DNA of 64,000 bases from Deinococcus aquaedulcis (GTDB lineage Bacteria > Deinococcota > Deinococci > Deinococcales > Deinococcaceae): positions 68,128 to 132,127 of the forward strand of contig NZ_JAHRBL010000010.1 in the NCBI RefSeq assembly GCF_019693445.1, given 5' to 3'. Every line of letters begins with the position of its first letter. The first letter of the stretch is position 1. Under the pieces are notes generated by a model. It saw nothing but the letters and a program-made list of their open reading frames with translations. It had not been told where the DNA came from and did not search any database. Shown here in pieces: positions 40,767 to 50,774 of the stretch. The position numbers were made by a program, and so were the translations under genes.

Positions 40767-40772
40767 GCACCC

Positions 40773-41942
<1,170 letters not shown>

Positions 41943-41946
41943 GCAG

Positions 41947-42001
41947 AGGGCGGCCCACTGTCTTCCGGCCCGGGTCTGCCTTACTCGACCCGGGCCGCCC
42001 T
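41947..42001 (+). terminator. GC-rich hairpin after the acyl-CoA dehydrogenase gene
   Basis: AGGGCGGCCC (41947-41956) pairs with GGGCCGCCCT (41992-42001), with an inner stem GGCCCGGGT/ACCCGGGCC (41967-41975 and 41988-41996). A short T-run (GTTTC) follows. Confidence 0.65.
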
Positions 42002-42078
42002 GTTTCAGGGAGACTGCAGGGCAACGTAAAGAAAGCGCCTCTCACCGCCGGGCCAGCTCAAGCGCGACAATGCCCCGC

Positions 42079-43080
42079 ATGCGCCAATTGCTGTGGGTTC
42101 CAGGGACCTTTCTGGTGCTGGCGGTGCTGGTGGACCTGCTGGTGACCTGTATTCAGGCGGGCGAGGGCCGCCTCAACCGCACGGTGCAGCGCACGCTGTA
42201 CGGCATTCTCAGCGCGCTGGCCCGGGTGCTGCGCCAGCGCTGGCCGCTGGTCTGGAGCACGCCGGTTCTGATCATGGGCACGCTGCTGGTCTGGACGGTG
42301 CTGACGTGGCTGGGCTGGACCCTGATCTTCTGGTCGCAGCCGGGCGCGCTGATCCGCTCGGATACCGGGCAGCCAGCGGCCTTCTGGGCCACCTTCTATT
42401 TCGTGGGCTACACCCTGAGCACCCTGGGCCTGGGCGAGATCGTGGCGCACGAACCGCTGTGGCGCATTCTGACGGACGTGGCGGCCATTTCTGGCTTTTT
42501 CCTACTGACCTTTGCCATCACCTTTATCGTGCCGGTGGCGCAGGCACGCGCCGACCGCCGTGAGCTGGCCCTGGCCTTGCACCGCGCGGGCCCCGGCGCC
42601 CAGGGCCTGATTCTCACTGCCCTGGACGACCACGACCGGGGCCTGCACAGCCTGACCGTGGACCTGCACACCGTCCTGAACCGGGTGGACGCCGCGCACC
42701 TGAACACGCCCTACTTGCACCGCCTGCACGACCACGAACGCCAGGACGCCCTGGACCTGCACCTGCCGGCCCTGGGCGAGGCGCTGCTGATCCTGCAGGG
42801 CGCGCTGCAGGGCGAGTGCCCCCACGGCCTGCGCCGCGCCCTGGCCAGCGTGGACAGCCTGAGCCAGACCTTCCACGCCACCCACGGCGGCGCGCTGCCC
42901 CCGCCCCCCCCGTGGCCGGATCTGACCCTGCTGCGCGCGGCGGGCCTGCCCCTGAAAAGCGACAGCGAACTGCGGGCCTTTCTGGATACCCACCGCGACC
43001 TGCGCCGCCGCCTGCGCGCCATGAGCGCCGCTGGTCTATGGACCTGGGACGAGGTGGCCCAGCCTGCCAAAGACATTTGA
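42079..43080 (+). CDS. Ion channel-like membrane protein (Ion_trans_2 type)
   Basis: The 333-residue protein has an N-terminal hydrophobic segment (LLWVPGTFLVLAVLVDLLVT), then two spans. These flank a pore-loop-like sequence FWATFYFVGYTLSTLGLGEI, resembling the TVGYGD filter region of two-span potassium channels but with LGLGE in place of GYGD. The C-terminal 180 residues are cytoplasmic, helical and His/Leu-rich (HTPYLHRLHDHERQDALDLH-like region). Ion selectivity is therefore uncertain. The ATG at 42079 is preferred over 42070 because a GACAAT box lies 7 bases before it. It appears to be a single gene. Confidence 0.75.
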   Translation: MRQLLWVPGTFLVLAVLVDLLVTCIQAGEGRLNRTVQRTLYGILSALARVLRQRWPLVWSTPVLIMGTLLVWTVLTWLGWTLIFWSQPGALIRSDTGQPAAFWATFYFVGYTLSTLGLGEIVAHEPLWRILTDVAAISGFFLLTFAITFIVPVAQARADRRELALALHRAGPGAQGLILTALDDHDRGLHSLTVDLHTVLNRVDAAHLNTPYLHRLHDHERQDALDLHLPALGEALLILQGALQGECPHGLRRALASVDSLSQTFHATHGGALPPPPPWPDLTLLRAAGLPLKSDSELRAFLDTHRDLRRRLRAMSAAGLWTWDEVAQPAKDI

Positions 43081-43318
43081 GGGTGATTGGGGGGAAGGGC
43101 CGTGAAGTGACCTCAAACCCATAGGGAACGAAGAGGGGAGGTGGTGGGGAAAGTGCAGCTCGATGCTCCCGCTCAGGACTGAGGCGCTCCTCGCCCCGCC
43201 GTTCTAGGGCTTCACCCGCTCTGGGGATGAGCTGCCTATCCGCGCTGGGATCTTGAGCCCAGCCGAAAAACGCTCTTCGGGTACAAGCGCATGTCCATGT
43301 CCAGCTTCGCCCCTACCG

Positions 43319-45400
43319 TCACTCCGACGCGGGGCCTTCCTGCTCACTCCCTGGTTCATCGGGGGTCTGGGTGCCCGCCAGCCGCTCGGCCAGCAGGTGC
43401 TCGAAGACCTGGAGTACATGGGGCGCTTCTTCCTCGGCCAGCAAGGGATCGTGTTCGCTGCCGAGCAGCTCATCGGCCCCCTGCAGCGGCAGCACGCGCA
43501 GGGCCGCTTCCACTACGGCCGGGTCAAACTGCCGCCCGGCCTGCGCCTGCAGTTCTTCCAGCGATTGCTCGACTGTCCAGGCCAGCTTGTAGGGCCGGGC
43601 CTGCGTCAGGGCGTCAAAAACATCGGCCACGGCCACAATGCGCCCGGTCAGGGGAATGGCCTCGCCGCGCAGGCCCAGTGGGTAACCGCTGCCGTCCCAG
43701 CGTTCGTGGTGCGACCGGGCAATCTCCTCGGCCATCTGCAGCAGCGCGGAGCGGCCACCCGACAGAATCCGGCCACCAATCAGGGGGTGCTGCTGCATCT
43801 GGGCAAATTCTTCCGGGGTCAGGCGGCTCCGTTTGAGCAGAATGCGGTCGGGAATACCGATCTTGCCCACGTCGTGCAGGCGCGCCGCCACCCCCAGCAT
43901 GCTGGCCTGCGCCTGGGGCCAGCCCAGCGCCCGGGCAATGCGGGCGGCGGCGCGGCCCACCCGGCGCGTGTGCTCGCCGGTGGTGTCGTCGCGGTACTCG
44001 GCCGCCACGGCCAGGCGCGTGACCACCTCGTGCTGGGCGCGGGCCAGTTCGGCGGTGCGTTCACGCACCTGCTGCTCGGCCGCTTCCTGCGCCTCCTGGG
44101 CCATGGCGGTCCGCAACTGGTACAGCCGCGCGTCCTGCTGAGCCCGTTCCACCTCAAACTGAATGGCCAGCTGGCGGGTTTGCCGCTCGCGGTCGGTGTC
44201 AAAGCGTTGCCGCTCCAACTGGCGCAGGGTATGCGCGCAGGCCAGCGCGCGCTGCAGGTCGCCGCGCTCCTCGTAGAGCGCCATCAGCGCCTCGGCCGCC
44301 TCGATCTGCTGTTTGGGAAAGCCCGCTTGAATGGCCAGCTTCTCGGCCTGCCGCAGATCGGCTTCGGCGGCGTCCAGGCGCCCCGCGCGCAGCTGCAGCC
44401 GGCCCAGGTTCAGCCGCGCTTCCACCTCCCCCTGCGCCGAGCCCACCTGCAAGGCCAGTTGCAGCGAGCCTGTAAAAAACACCTGTGCCTGTGCCAGTTC
44501 GCCCGTCCGTTCATGCAGGGTGCCCAGTGAGTCCAGCGCGCTCAGCTCGCCCAGCGGAAACCCGATGGTCCGGCTTTCGGTCAGGGCCTGTTGGAGATGC
44601 GTGCCGGCCTCATCCAGCGCCCCCACTTCCAGGGCAAAGACCCCCAGGTTCAGCGTGACCAGGGCGCGCTGCTGCGGGGTATTGACCTCTTGCAGCGAGT
44701 GATAGGCCGCGCGCATCACCTCGTAGGCCAGCTGGTGATCGCCGCACATGGAATGCACCTGCGCCAGGTTGCTCAGAATGGGCGTTTCCAGCGCCGAGGG
44801 CCCCGGCAGGCTCTTGGCCAGCTGGTAGGCCCGGTTGAGCTGTTCCAGGGCTTCTTTGTACTGCCCCAGCTGGCTTTGCTGCGCGGCGATGTTGGTCAGG
44901 CACTGCACCTGCCCGGTGACGTCGCCCAGGCGGGTGTTGATGTCCAGCGCTGTGTGCAGATGCTGCAGCGCCTGTCCCGATTCGCCCCGGTGATGGCTGA
45001 CCGCCGCCAGCTGGTTCAGGGCCGTGGCCTCCAGGTCGAGCGCGGGCAGGCGCGTGGCCAGCGCCCGGGTCTGGTCCAGCGCCCCCTGCGCGTCATCGAA
45101 CTGGCTGGTGGCCAGAAAGATGCGCCCCAGCAGCAGCCACGCTTCGGCCGCTGCCCGGTGCGGGGGCCGGTTCTCGAAGAAGGCGGTGGCGCGGCGCAGG
45201 CAGTCGGCCGCCCCGGGCAGGTCGCCGGTGGCGTACAGAGCGCGGCCCTGCCAGAACGCCCAGCGCCCCGCCTCGACTTCGGGCGGGCGGTCGCCGCGCT
45301 TCAGCAGCTCCAGCGCCGCCGCTGGGTCCGTATCCAGAAGCGTTTCCACAGGATGAGGCGCCGGCAGGCCCGGTGCCGTGTGGCGCACAGGCAACGTCAC
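43319..45400 (-). CDS. TPR-containing HD-GYP phosphodiesterase
   Basis: The 693-residue cytoplasmic protein begins with a long array of tetratricopeptide repeats (residues about 20-390; units such as ALQHLHTALDINTRLGDVTG and ALEQLNRAYQLAKSL), then a coiled coil (about 395-460). It ends in an HD-GYP domain expected to hydrolyse cyclic di-GMP. Metal-site motifs are complete: HTRRVGRAA near 475, HDVGKIGIPDRILLK near 507, HPLIGG, HHERWDGSGYP near 561 and DVFDALTQARPYK. There is no receiver domain; signal input should come through the repeats. The GTG is 5 bases after the subtilase stop, so the two are co-transcribed. Confidence 0.93.
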   Translation of the reverse strand: MTLPVRHTAPGLPAPHPVETLLDTDPAAALELLKRGDRPPEVEAGRWAFWQGRALYATGDLPGAADCLRRATAFFENRPPHRAAAEAWLLLGRIFLATSQFDDAQGALDQTRALATRLPALDLEATALNQLAAVSHHRGESGQALQHLHTALDINTRLGDVTGQVQCLTNIAAQQSQLGQYKEALEQLNRAYQLAKSLPGPSALETPILSNLAQVHSMCGDHQLAYEVMRAAYHSLQEVNTPQQRALVTLNLGVFALEVGALDEAGTHLQQALTESRTIGFPLGELSALDSLGTLHERTGELAQAQVFFTGSLQLALQVGSAQGEVEARLNLGRLQLRAGRLDAAEADLRQAEKLAIQAGFPKQQIEAAEALMALYEERGDLQRALACAHTLRQLERQRFDTDRERQTRQLAIQFEVERAQQDARLYQLRTAMAQEAQEAAEQQVRERTAELARAQHEVVTRLAVAAEYRDDTTGEHTRRVGRAAARIARALGWPQAQASMLGVAARLHDVGKIGIPDRILLKRSRLTPEEFAQMQQHPLIGGRILSGGRSALLQMAEEIARSHHERWDGSGYPLGLRGEAIPLTGRIVAVADVFDALTQARPYKLAWTVEQSLEELQAQAGRQFDPAVVEAALRVLPLQGADELLGSEHDPLLAEEEAPHVLQVFEHLLAERLAGTQTPDEPGSEQEGPASE

Positions 45401-45405
45401 GGGCT

Positions 45406-46716
45406 CTAGAACCGGATGACGCTTTTCAGGAAGGCCGGCAGGTCCAGGCGGCCCTTGATGCCCAGGCGGTTCTTGTATTCGCTGTTGGCGCCGTCGCTGT
45501 ACACATTGAACGCCGACTCGGCCATCTTCTGGCTGACCTCTTTGGCCGGCACGGTGAGAGGCTGGCCCAGCGCCAGGGCCAAGCCGCCCGCCGCCATGGG
45601 CGCCGCCATAGAGGTGCCGCTCCAGGCCGCTACGCGGCCGTCTGGGGCAGGCGCGGCCACGTTCTCGCCGGGGGCCACCATCTCCAGGCTCTCGGCATAG
45701 TTGGAGAAGCTGGATTTCAGGTCGCGCAAGTCCACGCTGCCCACGCTCAGCAGGTTGTCGCCCAGAACGCCTTTCATCTCGGCGAGGCTGGCGGGCGAGG
45801 TGATGCGGCTCATGTTGTCGTTGCCTGCCGAGGACACCACCAGCACGCCCTGTTCAGCCACGCGGCGCACGGCGTCCTGGACGGCCGGGGAGTTCTGGGT
45901 GCTGCCCAGACTCAGGTTGATGACCTGCGCGCCCTGCTGCGCCGCGTAGGTGATGGCCTGCGCCACCATCGCCACATCGCCGGAGCCGTCCGGGCCCAGG
46001 ACACGCAGCGGCAGAATCTGCGCGCGCGGGGCGATCTGCAGCACGATTCCAGCCACGTTGGTGCCGTGCCCGTAGGCGCCCTGTCCCAGCACGCCTTCTT
46101 CCTGTGGCGTGGCGTCTCCACCGTAGAAATCCCGCCACGTGCCCGGGGCCGTCAGGGCCCCTGCAAAGGCTGGATGAACCAGATCAATGCCGGTGTCAAT
46201 CACGGCCACCGTTACGCCGGCACCCAGATTCGGGGCCAGGCGGTGGGCGGTTTCCAGGCCAATTTTCTGCCACAGGGCGGTGTTCTCGGGCAGTGGCGCG
46301 TAGGTGCCCCCGGACCAGATGCTGCGCGAGCCGCCGGACCACACGTACACGCTGCCGCCGGACCACACGGTCACGGCGCCGTTCATCCTGGCGCTCAGGC
46401 CGCCGCCCCCGCCGAAGACGTCGCGGTTGGGTTCGATCCGGGCCGGGCGGCCCCCCAGGGCGCGCAGGCCCTGCACGGCAGGCGTGTTCAGGCCCACCAG
46501 AGCGGTGCAGTCTTCGCCCTCGCAATCGGCACTGGGCCACGACAGCACGGTGCCGCCCACCTTCTGGGCCAGTTGCGCTGGGGTATCGCCGGGGAAGACG
46601 GCCACCTGGGCCACGGTGTCGTAGCGGGGAACCTGGGTGGTGGGCGTGGCAGGGCCAGTCGCGCAGCCCGTCAGCAGGGCCACGGTCACGCCAAGCAGAG
46701 AAAGGGGACGGTTCAT
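45406..46716 (-). CDS. Lipoprotein subtilisin-like serine protease (S8)
   Basis: The 436-residue protein has a lipoprotein signal peptide with lipobox LLTGC (Cys18), so it should be anchored at the cell surface. The S8 domain carries Asp174 (AVIDTGID), His217 (YGHGTNVAG), the oxyanion Asn299 (SSAGND) and Ser369 (SGTSMAAP). Between the leader and the protease are three close repeats of WSGG (Trp118, Trp126 and Trp134; VWSGGS, VWSGGS, IWSGGT). ATG at 46716 follows AGGAGG. The intracellular TPR/HD-GYP gene follows by 5 bases, an unusual partnership of an external protease with a cyclic di-GMP enzyme. Confidence 0.92.
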   Translation of the reverse strand: MNRPLSLLGVTVALLTGCATGPATPTTQVPRYDTVAQVAVFPGDTPAQLAQKVGGTVLSWPSADCEGEDCTALVGLNTPAVQGLRALGGRPARIEPNRDVFGGGGGLSARMNGAVTVWSGGSVYVWSGGSRSIWSGGTYAPLPENTALWQKIGLETAHRLAPNLGAGVTVAVIDTGIDLVHPAFAGALTAPGTWRDFYGGDATPQEEGVLGQGAYGHGTNVAGIVLQIAPRAQILPLRVLGPDGSGDVAMVAQAITYAAQQGAQVINLSLGSTQNSPAVQDAVRRVAEQGVLVVSSAGNDNMSRITSPASLAEMKGVLGDNLLSVGSVDLRDLKSSFSNYAESLEMVAPGENVAAPAPDGRVAAWSGTSMAAPMAAGGLALALGQPLTVPAKEVSQKMAESAFNVYSDGANSEYKNRLGIKGRLDLPAFLKSVIRF

Positions 46717-46873
46717 TCGCGGCCTCCTGGCCAGGACAGGGAAAAGGAAGAGGGCAACACTCGACAACGCCCTCTCATTCTGAGCTGCGGGCGGCACCCT
46801 TGCCTATCCCACGCCGGGTGAACGGGTTGGCGCTGTTTGCAGGGTTTTGCACAGAAAAGAGGAGAAAACGGCC

Positions 46874-46904
46874 AGTTTACGCCCTGCTGCCTTACAACTG
46901 CCAA
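46874..46904 (-). promoter_or_regulatory. Possible promoter of the subtilase operon
   Basis: On the minus strand TTGGCA (46904-46899) and TAAACT (46879-46874) are separated by 19 bases, in the most AT-rich patch upstream of the subtilase gene. The spacing is longer than ideal. Confidence 0.35.
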
Positions 46905-46920
46905 GGTTTCGGCTGTTTCC

Positions 46921-48132
46921 TTAATCTTTAAACAACGGATGCCCCCGCTGGGTGGTGTGGCGCCGGATCAGTTCGTCACGCGCAATGACCGCCAGACGAG
47001 GCACGTGTGCCTTCTCGGGGTCCGAGACCCCGTAGGCCCGGCGCAGGGTACGCGACCACCACGTCAGACGGCGGCGGTGCGCGGGCGGCAGGTCAAGGAC
47101 TGTGAAGCCGTACAGGGCCAGCACATCGGCAAAGATGCTGATGCTGAAGACGGCTGGCCGTGCGCGGCATTCGGGGTCGTCGCGCACGGTGGCCGCCAGA
47201 TCCCGGATGGAGTGCGTGACGATGCGCCGCCCCGCCACCGGCCGCTCGGCCAGTTCGACGAGGCGGGCGCTGTCCAGGTGAAACTCGGTGAGGCGCTCGC
47301 CGTGCCGGATGGTGAGGCCCTCCGGCAAGGCCGGGTGCGGCACCGTCACGTCGGCCAGGGGGTAGGGCGCCGCGCCCACCCGGAAGAGGCTGCTGGCATG
47401 TCCGCCAATGCGGTGAATGCCTCCTACGCGGTCATACAGCACGTCCACCGCTTGCAGAGCGGTGGCGGGCAGGTCCCGCCAGTTCTCAGGCCGCACGCCC
47501 CGCAACCCGTCCAAGCCCCGAACCTCGTAGCCGCGCGCCTGAAGGTCGGCCAGTAGCGGGGGCAGGTGTAGCGCTGCCGGATCGGTGCCGGACCGTTCCA
47601 GCAGCGCGCCGGGGCGCCGGCCGCGCAGTGGCCCGCCCCACGCACCGCTCGGCTGGCCCACCACGGGTGTGAGGCCGCTCCAGCGCCCAGCCAGGGTGGC
47701 GGCCACCCGGCTGACCCCGGGACCGGGGGCGAAGAGGGTGGGGGGCGTGCCCAGCAGGGCCGCGAAGTCGTGGCGGGCCACCCGCACCTGCCGGGCCAGC
47801 GCCCACGGACCAGTCCACGGCCCCGGTCCCACCAGGGGCAACACCGTGTGCCCTTCTCGGCCTGCCTGCTGGACCAGGGCCGGATGGGCGCGGGCGGCCG
47901 CCTCGTCAAAGAGGAAGGTCGCGGTGGCGCCCGCTGCCTGGAGCGCGTCCAGCAGCGCCGGCGTTACCTGGGGGTCCGGGCCGCCGCGCAGCAGCAGCCC
48001 CACCCCCGGCTGGGCACTGCGGGCCCGGCGCACGGTGCCCAGCCCGGCCCAGCGCGTGGCCTGCTCGGCGGCCCAGGCGACGCCGCCCAGGGCCGTCCCC
48101 AGCGCCAGCACCTGCCGCCATGGCCTGTTCAC
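46921..48132 (-). CDS. Degenerate NodB-fold protein with YkoP-like C-terminal domain
   Basis: The 403-residue protein has an N-terminal hydrophobic segment. A NodB-like fold follows in which the catalytic TFDDGPDP is replaced by LLRGGPDP: the two Asp are Arg49 and Gly50, while GPDPQVTPALLDALQAAGAT is retained. The expected metal histidines are also missing (GHTVLPLVGPGPW). It therefore cannot be an ordinary metal-dependent deacetylase. The C-terminal 200 residues (DVLYDRVGGIHRIGGHASSL, FHLDSARLVELAERPV, FSISIFADVLALYGFTVLDL) resemble the YkoP domain of unknown function. GTG at 48132 follows TACAGT by 7 bases. A binding role for a glycan or lipid is a guess. Confidence 0.8.
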   Translation of the reverse strand: MNRPWRQVLALGTALGGVAWAAEQATRWAGLGTVRRARSAQPGVGLLLRGGPDPQVTPALLDALQAAGATATFLFDEAAARAHPALVQQAGREGHTVLPLVGPGPWTGPWALARQVRVARHDFAALLGTPPTLFAPGPGVSRVAATLAGRWSGLTPVVGQPSGAWGGPLRGRRPGALLERSGTDPAALHLPPLLADLQARGYEVRGLDGLRGVRPENWRDLPATALQAVDVLYDRVGGIHRIGGHASSLFRVGAAPYPLADVTVPHPALPEGLTIRHGERLTEFHLDSARLVELAERPVAGRRIVTHSIRDLAATVRDDPECRARPAVFSISIFADVLALYGFTVLDLPPAHRRRLTWWSRTLRRAYGVSDPEKAHVPRLAVIARDELIRRHTTQRGHPLFKD

Positions 48133-48139
48133 AGCGGCC

Positions 48140-48145
48140 ACTGTA
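48140..48145 (-). promoter_or_regulatory. Leaderless -10 box of the degenerate NodB gene
   Basis: TACAGT on the minus strand is followed by 7 bases and the GTG at 48132. It argues against the longer frame to 48177. Confidence 0.6.
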
Positions 48146-48184
48146 GCAGCCTGCCCCGCGCGGGGCGGCAGGGCCACGGTCCCT

Positions 48185-49654
48185 TCAGGGCATGGGCACC
48201 AGGGTGTCGTGCCACAGGGCGCGCCGGGCCTGCTCTCCTGCGGTGGTCAGGGTCAGCCCCGAGAGGGACAAGCCCGCCACCTGCGGCGCCTGGGCGGTGT
48301 AGGCCGGCCAGTCTGGACCGGGTCGGCCACTATGCACAAACGCCGCCCACGCGGCCTGCATCTGGCGGGCCAGGGCGGTGCGGCGCCCGGCCTCGCCCCC
48401 GCGCAGCAGCCCCGAAGCGTGGCCCAGCGGGCGCGGCCACAGAAACAGCAGGTCCATCCCGTGCGTGGCCCCCAGCCCAAACAGGCGCGTGCCCCAGTCA
48501 AAGCGGTAGCGGTACACCGGGGCCTCTGGCGGATGGGCCCCCAGCAGGGCGTCGTTGCCTACGTGAAAAAACAAATCGGTGCCCAGGGCCACCAGACCGT
48601 CCGGGGTGTCCGGGTACTGGGCCAGCACCGCGCGCACCTGCCCCGGTGCCAAGTGGGGCACCATCACCCGGGTCAGCAGGGCGCGGTCGGTGCGCGGAAA
48701 GATACGGTCGGGCACCTTTACGAACAGGGAATAGTCCTCGCGGGCGGCGCCCAGCAGCAGTGGCACGGAGGCCGCCGGGGCCGACAGCAGGGCCTCTGGG
48801 CCGCCCGGCAGCACACGGCCGTCCAGAAAGGGCCGGGAATTCAGGCGCCGGGGCCGCACCTGTTCCAGGCGGTGCAGCGCCCGCACGAAGGCCTCCGGCG
48901 GCAGGGTGAGCAGCCGGTCCACGGTGCGCGGGCCCACGCCCAGCACGTCGGCATAGGCCTGCGCCAGCGAAAGGCTGTTGTCCCAGGGGCTCACCTGATT
49001 CAGCGTGCCGCTTTGCACGATGGCCCCGGCCATCAAGGGGGCCGCCTGGGGATCGCGCAGCATCAGCGCCGCCGCCACGGCCCCCGCCGATTGCCCCCCC
49101 ACCGTGATGCGCGCCGGATCCCCGCCAAAGGCCGCGATGTTGGCCGCCACCCAGCGCAGGGCCTCCACCTGATCCTGGTAGCCAGGATTGGGGGTGAAGC
49201 GCTCGTCCCCGAACAGGCCCCCGAAGTTGGCGTACCCCAGCGGCCCCAGGCGCGAATTGACCGTGACCACCACCACGCCGTGCCGCGCGGCATATTCGCG
49301 CCCGTCGTACAGGCGCCCGCTGCCCGCGCGAAAGGCCCCGCCGTGCAGCCACAGCAGCACCGGGTGGCCGTGGCCTTCTGGCGGCGCCCAGATATTCAGA
49401 GCCAGACTGCCCTCGGCGGGCCGGGCCAGTGTGACCGAGGGGTCCAGGGGCTGCAGCACGTCCGGGGCAGGGGCCCGCGCGTCCCGCACCCCTGTCCAGC
49501 CCGGGTGCGGCCTGGGCGGCGCGAAGCGCAGCGCGCCACAGGCGGGCGCGGCGTAGGGCACGCCCAGCCACGCGCGGGCGTGCCGGCCACCGTCCGCCGT
49601 CAGCGGTTGGCCTCGCAGCGCACCGTCGGCGGTATGCACGATCAGCGAAGCCAC
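48185..49654 (-). CDS. Carboxylesterase, type B family
   Basis: The 489-residue alpha/beta hydrolase resembles the carboxylesterase/cholinesterase family. Motifs are WLGVPYAAPACGALRF, LNIWAPPEGHGHPVLLWLHG with the oxyanion HGGAF, and the nucleophile elbow ITVGGQSAGAVA (Ser189). Family members usually have GESAGA at the elbow; here Glu is replaced by Gln. The catalytic acid would lie in the ARED to TDLFFHVGND region and the His in the GATHGMDL segment. There is no signal peptide. The GTG start lies 3 bases after the mrr stop. The natural ester substrate is unknown. Confidence 0.88.
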   Translation of the reverse strand: MASLIVHTADGALRGQPLTADGGRHARAWLGVPYAAPACGALRFAPPRPHPGWTGVRDARAPAPDVLQPLDPSVTLARPAEGSLALNIWAPPEGHGHPVLLWLHGGAFRAGSGRLYDGREYAARHGVVVVTVNSRLGPLGYANFGGLFGDERFTPNPGYQDQVEALRWVAANIAAFGGDPARITVGGQSAGAVAAALMLRDPQAAPLMAGAIVQSGTLNQVSPWDNSLSLAQAYADVLGVGPRTVDRLLTLPPEAFVRALHRLEQVRPRRLNSRPFLDGRVLPGGPEALLSAPAASVPLLLGAAREDYSLFVKVPDRIFPRTDRALLTRVMVPHLAPGQVRAVLAQYPDTPDGLVALGTDLFFHVGNDALLGAHPPEAPVYRYRFDWGTRLFGLGATHGMDLLFLWPRPLGHASGLLRGGEAGRRTALARQMQAAWAAFVHSGRPGPDWPAYTAQAPQVAGLSLSGLTLTTAGEQARRALWHDTLVPMP

Positions 49655-49657
49655 GGC

Positions 49658-50563
49658 TCAGAGTTCCTCAAAATATTCGCTGTCCACGCGGCGCAGGTGG
49701 TAGGTTTCACGCGTCAGCACGCCCACCCCATATTCGATCATGAGCTGGGCCAGGGTTTCGCCGTCAATCAGGATGATGTTGCCGATCTGCTGCGCAGTGC
49801 GCCGCGCACCGTCGCTGAAGCTGGATGTGGTCAGGAACACGCCTTTTGACGCCTTATGAAAGGTCAGGCTTCCAGAAAAGCCTCTGATTTCTGGGCTGTG
49901 CACGGCATTCTGCCACCGCTTGGCCTGAAGGTAGATGCGGTCCAGGCCCAGGGGGTCTTGCTTGACCAGCCCGTCAATGCCGTTGTCTCCGCTGCGGCCC
50001 AGTGCCTGACCCGCATCCCGCACACTCCCGCCGTACCCCATCGCCACCAGAAGCTCAACGACCAGGCGCTCGAACTGGCTGGGGCTCAGCTGCGTCACCT
50101 GCGCCAGGAGTTCTGTACTCAGGGCGCTGTTCAACTCGGTCGCCAGAGCCGCCATCCGCTCTTCTGGCGACAGGGCCGGCTCACTGAGCTCTGGCCTGTC
50201 ATCCGCGCCATCCGGCGGCGGCGCTCCCTGAAATGCCATGAATTCGGGGAAAGCGAAGAGCATTTTGGTGCTGATCTGCTCGGGATGCTGCAAGAGGAGA
50301 TCGCGCCCGCGTGCCGTGATCTGGACGGTTCCGCGCTGCGGGCTGGACAGCGCCCCGGCTTTCAGCAGGTACGTTTTCGCCCAGCCAATCCGGTTCTTGT
50401 AGGTCGGCTGCCGGCCACTGGGGAGCATGGTCGCCAGATCCGTGTCGCTGAGGGTGAATTCATCGGCCAGGAGGTGGTAAACCTCTGGCATGGGGCGCGG
50501 CTCACCGTCGCTCAGCAGAACCAGCAAGGGCCGCATAAAGGTCTGGTAGTCGGGGATGGGCAC
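49658..50563 (-). CDS. mrr: Mrr-type restriction endonuclease
   Basis: The 301-residue protein has an N-terminal winged-helix Mrr_N domain (residues about 1-95, with GWAKTYLLKAGAL and GTVQITARGRDLL) and a C-terminal PD-(D/E)XK nuclease domain. The nuclease has ERLVVELLVAMGYGG, SGDNGIDGLVKQ (Asp197) and IYLQAKRWQ (Gln213-Ala-Lys215), the QxK version found in Mrr enzymes, then GVFLTTSSFS. Mrr proteins cut methylated DNA and respond to stress. The gene is solitary, with no methylase or specificity subunit beside it. The esterase gene follows closely. Confidence 0.92.
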   Translation of the reverse strand: MPIPDYQTFMRPLLVLLSDGEPRPMPEVYHLLADEFTLSDTDLATMLPSGRQPTYKNRIGWAKTYLLKAGALSSPQRGTVQITARGRDLLLQHPEQISTKMLFAFPEFMAFQGAPPPDGADDRPELSEPALSPEERMAALATELNSALSTELLAQVTQLSPSQFERLVVELLVAMGYGGSVRDAGQALGRSGDNGIDGLVKQDPLGLDRIYLQAKRWQNAVHSPEIRGFSGSLTFHKASKGVFLTTSSFSDGARRTAQQIGNIILIDGETLAQLMIEYGVGVLTRETYHLRRVDSEYFEEL

Positions 50564-50774
50564 ACCTCACCCTATGTCAAGGCGTGCAGGTTGGGGGGCC
50601 CAGGCGGAGTTCTATGGATTTTCATACGCCCTGAAGGCGGCCAGTGGCCATGTCAACCGGCGTGGGCACGGCTGACCTGAGCAGGTGGAACCGGCCCGCG
50701 CCCAGGATATGCTGACCGGCGGCTCAATTCACCCAACCTCCCCCTTCCGTTCTGCGCTTTGCCCCGAGGTGTTC

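Noticed and set aside
43253..44530. Plus-strand 425-codon frame opposite the HD-GYP domain
   Set aside because: The minus strand encodes a complete HD-GYP site with all metal motifs. The plus frame is low in complexity and has no domain.
49658..50563. A defence island around mrr
   Set aside because: The neighbours are an esterase, a secreted protein and a DinB protein. There is no methylase, specificity subunit or phage gene, so mrr appears solitary.
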